Shown one piece after another: positions 56,456-64,000 of a DNA stretch of 64,000 nt. A model generated the notes under the pieces. That model was not told the DNA's origin, ran no database searches, and was given only the letters and a program-made list of their open reading frames with translations. Positions within the stretch are counted from its first letter, which is position 1. Each line of letters opens with the position of its first letter. A program made the position numbers and the translations under genes. Source of the DNA: Antilocapra americana (taxonomy: Eukaryota; Chordata; Mammalia; Artiodactyla; Antilocapridae); contig ML664174.1 of assembly GCA_007570785.1 (NCBI GenBank), positions 5,762,828 to 5,826,827 on the forward strand, read 5' to 3'.

Positions 56456-57239
56456 AACAGCGTCTTGGTGGTGTCTTGGTGGGAACAGTTTTAGAATCAA
56501 GGTAAAAATGGAAGTCAGACTATGGAGGTCTTTGGAAGAAGGAGCTGGAGGGGAACTGAGACCCCAGAACCTAGTTATCCATCTGTGTGTTGACAAAGAG
56601 GGAGGGGCATACATATGAGCATCTGAAGTGACCTCCAGATCGGGTGGGCCTGGATGGGTAACTAGGGTGGGGACTGCAGAGAGGCTGGGCCTCCCTGGCT
56701 CCCCGTGGCTGAGGCTGTAATTTGGAAAACACAGAGCATCGGGGCGCCTGGGTCCCCGAGCTTGGCCTTTAACTTGTCGCCTACTCTTAGACACAAATGG
56801 CCACTCTCAGGCCTGCAGCCTTTCCCCTTTCTTTTGAAAGGGGAAGCAGCCCCAGAAGGTCCCTCTTACTTACTCTCTATGGTGTGAAGAAGAGGAACCT
56901 GGTTCTGATTTGGATTTTTTGAAGAAATCTTGCTTTGATGTGGTCCAATCCAACTTCTTCATTTGCAGGTCTGACAGGGACCACGGTGGCGGTGGCTCCT
57001 CAGGGACAGGCCGAGGGGACTCTGAGTCAGAGACCCCTGAGGGTGGAGTTTCCCAGCCCTGACGCCGTGAGTACCTCCAGTTCTCTCCAAGGGTACCAGA
57101 ATCTTCTCAAGGCAAAATTTCAATATTTATGTAAATATTGAAATAAACTTTCTGCAAAAATAGACCTATGGGAAAAAAATCAGCCTCTGCCACCCAGCAT
57201 CTTTTTGTTCTTTTAAAACAGTTTGTCAGTAGTTTTTAA
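56456..57239. other. Unique sequence with an exon-like segment and a perfect hairpin
   Basis: It contains a CpG-bearing segment bounded by acceptor- and donor-like sites (56969-57066) and, 50 bp further on, a 28-bp inverted repeat that overlaps an AATAAA (57117-57147). Confidence 0.6.
57117..57144. repeat. Perfect 13-bp inverted repeat with 2-nt spacer
   Basis: ATTTCAATATTTA (57117-57129) and TAAATATTGAAAT (57132-57144) are exact reverse complements around TG. AATAAA (57142-57147) overlaps the right end. Confidence 0.95.
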
Positions 57240-57585
57240 AAAATGTTTTTTATTTATTTACTTTTGTCTGTGCGGTGTCTTGTCGCTGCTTGGGCTTTTC
57301 TCTAGTGGTAGTGAGTGGGGGCTACTCTTCGCAGCAGTGTGCGGGCTTCTTCTTACGGTAACTTCTCTTGTGGTGGAACACAGGCTCTATGGTGTGCAGC
57401 CTTCAGTAGTTGCGGCATGTAGGCTCAATAAACTGTGGTTCCTGGGCTCTAGGGCATCAGCCCAGGTGGCACACTGGCTTAGTTGCTCTGCAGCCTGTGG
57501 GATCGTCCTGGACCAGGGATTGAACCAATGTCTCTTGTGTTGGCAGGTGGACTCTCTACCACTGAGCTACCAGGGAAACTCTGGC
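57240..57585 (-). mobile_element. CHR-2 SINE, full length
   Basis: The structure matches 46805-47130: T-rich left edge, GGCTTTTCTCTAGTGGTAG, GTAGTTGCGGCATGTAGGCT and the tRNA head at the right edge. Confidence 0.9.
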
Positions 57586-57674
57586 TGTGTCTCTTAAATT
57601 CTTAATGAAATACAGCTGAAGATGGTCCTGCCAAGGTTGGTGGAGGATTTTCCATGAATGTCCTTTGTAAATTA

Positions 57675-57938
57675 TGGAGAAGGCAATGGCACCCCACTCC
57701 AGTACTCTTGCCTGGAAAATCCCATGGATGGAGGAGCCTGGTGGGCTGCAGTCCATGGGGTCGCAAAGAGTCAGACACGACTGAGCAACTTCACTTTCAC
57801 GCATTGGAGAAGGAAATGGCAACCCACTCCAGTATTCTTGCCTGGAGAATCCCAGGGATGGGGGAGCCTGGTGGGCTGGCATCTATGGGGTTGCACAAAG
57901 TCAGACACGACTGGAGTGACTTAGCAGCAGCAGCAGCA
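57675..57938 (+). mobile_element. Bov-A2 dimeric SINE, near consensus
   Basis: Two Bov-A monomers (starting GGAGAAGGCAATGGCACCCC and GGAGAAGGAAATGGCAACCC) with a (CAG)n end. It looks among the youngest elements here. Confidence 0.95.
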
Positions 57939-58094
57939 CAGTGCTTATAATGATCAATGCTGCCTGATCATTACCCCTGAGCAGAAAATCCTACTATTGT
58001 GTCCCTACCTATTCTGTATTCCTGATGGAGCAGAGACCTGACAGGCATCATTCAGGTTACTACAAATACTTTCCTTCTGTAGGCCTCAATTTCC

Positions 58095-58430
58095 ATATTA
58101 GTCAGGCTAAGCAGGGCTATGCTGAAGTGACAAATAAACCCCAAGTGTAGTAGCTTAACATGATCAAGTTTCATCTCTTACTCTAATGAGGGTGGATAGA
58201 ACCTCTTCCATATTGTAGCCATGCTATTGAAGCATGTGGCCCGTAATGTTGCCATGGAAACGGAAGGGAGAGATGGTGAAAGCACACCATCTCTTAACTG
58301 TTTGGGCCTTGGGATTGACCTGTCATCTTTAGTTAATTGGCCAGAATGAATCACATGATCCCTGACTAGCTACAGGAAGACTGGGAAATGCAGGGGGAGC
58401 ACTGGATATTTTGTGAGTACAATGGACTCT
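58095..58430 (+). mobile_element. Old interspersed repeat, family not assigned
   Basis: AGGCTAAGCAGGGCTATGCT, TAGTAGCTTAACATGATCAA and AATTGGCCAGAATGAATCAC are typical of a common old mammalian repeat similar in style to those at 18.4 and 32.4 kb. Confidence 0.5.
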
Positions 58431-58431
58431 G

Positions 58432-58520
58432 CCATGGTTTCCTCATCCCTCTAATAGGAGGGTTGGACTAGATCATCTCTGAGCAGGCATCACCTGGTCT
58501 GTGCTTCTAGAACTGTGTCA
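58432..58520 (+). mobile_element. MIR-family remnant
   Basis: GGTTTCCTCATCCCTCTAAT followed by GGGTTGGACTAGATCATCTC. Confidence 0.6.
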
Positions 58521-59539
58521 ACTAGAGATCTGGAGGTTGATGACTTATAGCAAGCGGTAACTCTGGGTCACTACACATAGCTTCCATGAGAAGAATTGCA
58601 TACTACCCCCCTAAAAATCAACTTCACTTTCTTCACCTTTCCCAGATCCATCTCTGAGCTATTTCCTCTCTGCATCTCCTCCCAAGTCCCAAATACTCTA
58701 GCCTGTGAAATCAAGTGACCCCTTTTAGCGCAGATGCTTTCCTTTCTGGAAGAAATGGGGCCTGCCCTGAAGCAGGATACTGAGGAAGAGCCAGGTGGCT
58801 GGCAGGCTGGGACCACCTGAAAGCCCTGGGCCTTGGGATCCCTTTCTTCTCACATCTCTAGAGGAATTTAGGGATAATTTTAAAAAGCTCTTCCTGCTTT
58901 CTCCCATTTCCTTCTTCATCTGTATGCTCTTGCTTCTTCCTTTCCCATTCTGGAGAGATCCACATTGATCTCAGACAGGATGGTCAATGATGGTCCACGT
59001 GCATTTGAAAGGCATGGCGATCACTAGGAGCTGGCATAGGTTCACCAGGAACAATTCTTGGTCCCCTTCCTTTTCCCATACAATGTCTGAATTGTCAGAT
59101 CAGGAACCTACTATGGACGTAATAGTTTTGCATTTCAGCATGGGCATTTGATAAACTCTCATGCTCTCGGGAGGAGGATTGCAGGTGTGTGATGACATCA
59201 CGTCATATGCGGCTGGTCTGTCCCTGCACAAGCCCTAATTATGATAACTGGGCTTCTGCCTTTCTCAGGACACACATCTGCAATCTTAGTTTGGTCAAGG
59301 GGTTCTACCTGTGGAAGCCTGGCCTATATTCCTCTCTGCAGGAATGTAAGAGACCCTGATTATTCCTTCTCCTTGATTACTTATCGCCACTGAGTAGCCT
59401 GAGTGGCAAGAGCATACACCCTGACTTGGCAAGGACTCCCAACTCCAAGTGCTTCTGCACTGATGTGGGTCTCCAGTGCAGCTGTGGTTGTTCTAAAATC
59501 CTTTGACATTCTTATTTGTTCCATCCGGAGGTGATATCT
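58521..59539. other. Unique intergenic sequence with a CRE/ATF-like motif
   Basis: An overlapping TGACATCA/CACGTCA motif lies at 59193-59205. Nothing else is recognised. Confidence 0.45.
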
Positions 59540-59830
59540 ATGTTCCTCCCCTGAAATCTGATAGTCTTGCAGCTGCTTTGATCAGTAGAGTATGGAAAAG
59601 TGGTGCTCTGTGACTTCTAAGGCTGCTGGGTCATTGAAGGCTCCACAGCTTCTGTCTTCTGGAATATTCACTTGGTGCTCAACTGCTAGGCTATGAGACA
59701 CCCAAGCCAGGTGGAGAAGCCACATGTAGATTTAAGTGGGGCAGTCCCAGCTGAGCCCGCTTTTGAATTATCCCAACACTGGTTCCAGACATGTGAATGG
59801 AGAAGCCTCTAGATAACTCCAGCCCCTGCT
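59540..59830 (+). mobile_element. MLT1-like MaLR LTR remnant
   Basis: CTGCTTTGATCAGTAGAGTA, TCTGTCTTCTGGAATATTCA and a CAAGCCAGGTGGAGAAGCCA block follow the order of MLT1 solo LTRs. It is an old, non-coding retroelement remnant. Confidence 0.65.
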
Positions 59831-61625
59831 ATTCAGATATTCAGATGCCTGTCCTTTCCCATTATCCACTTCCCCAACTGAAGCCCTGGACATGGTAAAG
59901 CAGAGGAAAGCCATCTCTGCAGTGTTCTGCTCAAATTCCTTACACACAGAGCCTCAGAGTATGATAAAGCAGCTGGTGTTTCACATCGCCAAGCTTGAGC
60001 CGGTTTGTTCCATAAAAACTTATAACTAAAAACCACCTCGTCCTTCTGCCATTAGCATGGAGATGGATGGGTCAACATCAACTTACAGGAAGGAAGCCTC
60101 TAGTGGTGGGGTATACAACCCATTCCTATACAATCTCTCTGATGACAAAGACTTACGGAGCCACAACAACAGCAACAATAAGAACACTGGAAGGATTATT
60201 TGGAAATAGTGGATGCCACACACGGAGACAGAGAGGCAGGGCACGGGGGATGGGGTCAGTATCCTGAAAGATCTCAATTGGCTGAGATGAACCTGAATCC
60301 TGCACTTAGGTTTTAAGACTCAAATGCAGAAGAACAGGTGAAGTAAGGGTTAGCCAGGCAAAGGGAAGGGTTGACTATTCCAAGAAAGAGGGATGGATGA
60401 GATGGGAAACACTTTGGAGTAATGGAGGGAGAGTCTGTGGGTGGAATACAGAAGAAGGGGGAGGGACTGAAGATGAGATTGGCCAGTGGGCAAGGTCGTG
60501 TCAGACCAGGTCTCAGGAGCCATGGCAGGAAGGTGCCGGGACCCTGGGGTCAGTTTACCCTGCATCCCTGTCCTCGGGAGCTCAGGAGTCTAATGGATCT
60601 GGCTGTTTAACATCTTGGGTTGGCAACACCCCTTGCAGATTCTAAAACTGAATAGAGCTAGTTAAGACAAGACAACTGCTAAACATACAACCCAGAAACC
60701 CAGGCATAAAAACCACTGGATTCCCCAGGAATTTATTTTGTTCGGGTTCAATCCACTTATAGCACTGGACACATGGTGCATTGGAGTGATGCCAAAGAAA
60801 GATTGCCGGCCTGGTGGTCCTCTTGACTCCTTCTGTGGTTAATCCTGGCAGTGCTCATGGATTCTGTTATTGTGGGTCTGCATCCCACCTTGTTTAAGAA
60901 GTTCCTGAAAAGACTGGGGTGGTGGAGGGGGTGCCCTAGATAGCAGTGAATTTCTGAGACTACCGTGTCAGACCCTGGTGAGACATGGGCCCTGGGGATA
61001 CTTCTTTTCAGGAGAGGTCTGGTCTGAGTGCGGGTCCTAGGAAGGGTGAGGATCCTGCCAGTGCGTGGCCCCTGGATGGCTCCGTGGAGGGGGTATTGCA
61101 GGTGCCAGCAGAGCATGGCACAGGCTCCGCCTGGTTTCTTGCTCCCTCTCAGGGTTTATCGGAGGGTTGTGCTGTAGCCAGACTCAGTCCTCCTCCAGGC
61201 CTACCTACCAGGGCTGCAGGAAAAACCTAGAAATTACCCGGCTAAGCAGACAGTGGCTGTGTATGGAAGCTATCTTCTGTGCTTCCTGGGTTTGTTTTTG
61301 CAAGGTCAGGAGCTGAAGATGCTTTTGGAGACTCTGAGCAAGGGGCATGAGGGCCTTTTCTATATCCTGAAATTTCCAGGAGGCAGAGGCCCACGCTGAG
61401 ACTGCTAGATTGATCGATGCCCTCCCTCACCTGTGGATGCCACCTGCAAGTGGCTCCTCAAAACCTGCCTGTGTCTGTGTGGAATCTGCAGCCAGGGTCC
61501 ACTTGTTACAAGTGCTCAGGTGTTGGGCTCTGCAGGGCAGATGGAAGAGAGACAACTGTGGCCACTCTTGGAGCATCGGACTATACCAGCCTGAGACTTT
61601 AAATAATGAACTTAATTAAGAAAAA
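59831..61625. other. Unique intergenic sequence
   Basis: About 1.8 kb without a recognised repeat. An ACAACAACAGCAACAATAAG simple stretch lies at about 60163. No exon is supported. Confidence 0.45.
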
Positions 61626-62190
61626 TTTATTTATCTTTTTACTGAAGGATAGTTGATTTACAATATTGTGTTAATTTCTGCTATACAGCAAAGTGATTTC
61701 GGTTATGCCTATATATACATTGTTTCTTTTTTTAAAGTTTTTTTTTTTGATGTGGACCATTTTAAACATCCTTATTGAATTTGTTACATTATTGCTTCTG
61801 CTTTATGTTTTGATATTTTGGCCATGAGAAATGTGGGACCTTAACTCCCCAGCTAGGGGATGGAACCCACACGCCTTATATTGGAAAGCGAAGTCTTAAT
61901 AATTGGACCACCAGGGAAGTTCCCATATTCTTCTAAAAAGTCTTATTGAAGTGGAGTTGATTTACAACACTTTGTTAATTTCTGTGGTACATACATTCTT
62001 TTATATATTCTTTCCCATTATGGTTCATCACAGGATATTGAATAGAGTTCCCTGGGTTATACAGTAGGACCTTGTGTATCCATTCTCTATATACTAGTTT
62101 CCATCTGGTAATCCAAAACTCCCACTCTAACCCTCCCCTCCCTTTCTTCCCCCTTGGCAACCACAAGTCTGTTCTCTGTATCTGAGCATC
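61626..62190 (-). mobile_element. Two L1 3' ends with a CHR-type SINE between them
   Basis: L1 terminal sequence occurs twice on the minus strand: 61626-61735 (ATAGTTGATTTACAATATTG) and 61930-62190 (AGTTGATTTACAACACTTTG). The SINE at 61738-61925 separates them. Confidence 0.8.
61738..61925 (-). mobile_element. CHR-type SINE with long tail
   Basis: The minus strand runs from the tRNA head (GGGAACTTCCCTGGTGGTCC) to the tail seen here as GATGTGGACCATTTTAAA at the left edge. Confidence 0.85.
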
Positions 62191-62194
62191 ACCT

Positions 62195-62355
62195 TGATTT
62201 AATCATCATAGTATGCCCCTGGAATAAGTAGTATTTCTATTTTGTAGATAAGGAAACTGAGGCTCTAAGAGGTTAAGGTGTTTATCCAGGACATACAGCT
62301 TGTGAGGGGAAGAGCCAGGACACAAACACACAACTGCTCGACCCTAAGCCAGTGC
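62195..62355 (-). mobile_element. MIR SINE
   Basis: TTTGTAGATAAGGAAACTGA, GGCTCTAAGAGGTTAAGG and GGAAGAGCCAGGACACAAAC. Confidence 0.85.
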
Positions 62356-62374
62356 TCAGGGTGTGCCTGAGTGC

Positions 62375-62600
62375 GTGCCTGTGTGCGTACTCAGTTGCTT
62401 CAGTCATCTCCAACTCTTTGTGACCCCATGGACTGTAGTCCACCAGGCTCCTCTGTTCATGGGGATTCTCCGGGCAAGAGTACTGGAGTGGAGTGCCATG
62501 CCCTCCACCAGGGGATCTTCCCAACCCAGGGATCAAACCCTCATCTCCTACGGCTTCTGCATTGGCAGGCGAGTTCTTTACCACTGAGCTACCTGGGAAT
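62375..62600 (-). mobile_element. Bov-tA SINE
   Basis: The reverse complement of a complete Bov-tA with a TGCGTGCC/TGTGTGCG tail on the left. Confidence 0.93.
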
Positions 62601-63439
62601 CTCATAACCATGACATAGACCACCTTTCAAAATGTTATTTCAGGGGAGTCACAGAATAGCAGGTAGAGACCCCTGGGAACATGACGCTATTGGGGGGTGA
62701 TCCCAAGCAGTACAAGTTAGGACATAACCTCAGGTAAGGCCTGAGATGCAGCATGAGGGCCTGGCAGAGGTGCCCACTCCCCTCCCCGCTACCTGAGCCC
62801 TGCTGAGGAGCACGTGGGCACCACTTGACCACCTCTCTCGCCTCACCCGGCTGTGACCTGGCAGAGATGGCCTGCAAGTCCCCACGTCGCTCAGCTTCCA
62901 GGCAGATCAGGGCCGGAGGAGGGTGGGTCCTGGGGGCTCTGTCACTCGGGGAGGACAACTGGGTCGACTGAGCTGAGAAGGGCTGGGGTTGCTGAGGGAA
63001 CGCCAGGGTGAGGGGTGGCCTGAAGCTTGGATCCTGGCAGCTGAGGGCTTTGTGCTGGCTGGCAAAGGGCCAGGTGCTTTCTGGGAATGAAGGAGCATCT
63101 CTTCCTCTGAAATGCTGAGGTCTGACCGAACTCTCACTCTGCAAAGTTACTTTCTTCTCCGTCAAAAGGACCGTTGTGAGTTACTCAGGGATATAGTGCC
63201 TGAGTAAGAAATCTCCTGAGCTGCACAGAAGGGTTTAAGGGGATTTGAGAGTAACTCTGGGGGTGGGTGAGAGTTTTAGGTGTGGAGTTGGATGGGAGAG
63301 AAACCTGGAGGCTGGCTGGGAAGAGACCTGGAGGTATTCTGGTAGAGAATACTTCTCTCTCTCAATTCCTTGTGCAAAGAGGCATCTGGAAGCTCCCTAC
63401 CTGCCGATAGGGTAAGAATTCTGAAATGCTTCTTTGAGT
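62601..63439. other. Unique GC-rich intergenic sequence
   Basis: A 176-codon minus-strand frame (62635-63165) is proline/serine-rich with no domain and is judged fortuitous. Confidence 0.45.
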
Positions 63440-63715
63440 GAAAAAGCCTGGGGTGCAATACTATATATATGTGATATCATACCACATTTGTGCAAAAGAG
63501 GAATTGAAAAGGCAAATATCTGTAATCATATTTGCTTATAATTACAGAAAGAAATTCTGGAAGGCTAGGTAAGAAATGAATAAAGATGGATATATGGACA
63601 TAAGAACTGGATGGATGAGGGGGACAAGTGGGAATGAGACATTATTTATCACTTGCTATGTTTTTATTTCTGACCATGGATTGTATTACCCATTTTACAA
63701 AGTCCTTTTTACTTT
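63440..63715 (+). mobile_element. L1M 3' fragment
   Basis: GATATCATACCACATTTGTG and GAGACATTATTTATCACTTG resemble old L1 3' ends. Confidence 0.6.
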
Positions 63716-64000
63716 TCACTAAAACAAAAAAATCAAGACTCTCTAACTCTTAGGTGCTCTCTGGGTTATTGCCTCTTACCTCCTGGCCCCTATTTCCCAC
63801 TTCATTTTTACAAACATTATCACTGTTTCCTTTGTCTGATTTATTTTTCTCACCCTTAGTCCAATTCCAGGCCTCCCTATTTAAAATAAAGTTTCCCAGA
63901 CCTCAGCTCTCCCCTGTGACATTCTCCTTGAGTGGACATGGAGAGCAGCGACAGCTGGTCCCCTTCACCTCATGGCACCTAGCTCTGAAACCCAATGGGC
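63716..64000. other. Unique intergenic sequence at the right edge
   Basis: Nothing recognisable. Confidence 0.4.

Noticed and set aside
62635..63165. 176-codon minus-strand frame rich in proline and serine
   Set aside because: GC-rich sequence makes long frames likely. No domain or conserved motif is visible.

Overview
The window is mammalian nuclear DNA from a pecoran ruminant (cattle, sheep, goat, deer or a relative). The evidence is the very high density of ruminant-specific retroposons: at least 11 Bov-tA SINEs, two Bov-A2 dimers, eight BovB (RTE) LINE fragments, and several CHR-type tRNA-Glu SINEs. These lie over an older mammalian layer of MIR, L1M, hAT-Charlie and MaLR remnants. The species cannot be fixed from the sequence alone. 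A 100-N assembly gap lies at 15882-15981.

The only gene I can support is ZFP36L1 (TIS11B/BRF1) on the + strand at the left edge. Positions 1-1392 are the 3' part of intron 1, 1393-2352 is the last coding exon (residues 20-338 of a 338-residue protein, with both CCCH zinc fingers), and 2353 to about 4205 is an AU-rich 3'UTR ending at an AATAAA signal. Exon 1, which encodes the first 19 residues, lies outside the window. ZFP36L1 binds AU-rich elements in mRNAs and recruits the CCR4-NOT deadenylase. Its own 3'UTR carries such elements, which fits autoregulation.

The remaining ~59.8 kb is gene-poor. By synteny with human 14q24.1 it should be the interval between the convergent 3' ends of ZFP36L1 and RAD51B, but I see no RAD51B exon. 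Layout: 4.2-12.6 kb, unique DNA with BovB and MIR pieces; 13-24.6 kb, SINE/LINE-rich, with the gap inside an L1 3' end and a 1.6-kb BovB at 23.0-24.6 kb; 25-31 kb, mostly unique, with a striking 41-bp-arm inverted repeat at 25.64-25.78 kb; 31-39 kb, L1, SINEs, a GATA-motif cluster at 34.2-34.6 kb and a MIR hit twice by younger SINEs; 39-43 kb, mostly unique; 43-50 kb, deeply nested transposons, including two unusual BovB copies; 50-64 kb, L1M and MIR fragments, an exon-like segment and a perfect 28-bp hairpin near 57 kb, and an MLT1-like LTR.

I found no new multi-gene system. The items most worth a second look are the inverted repeat at 25.6 kb, the exon-like/hairpin pair at 57 kb, two rearranged BovB copies, and several candidate regulatory clusters that could act on ZFP36L1.
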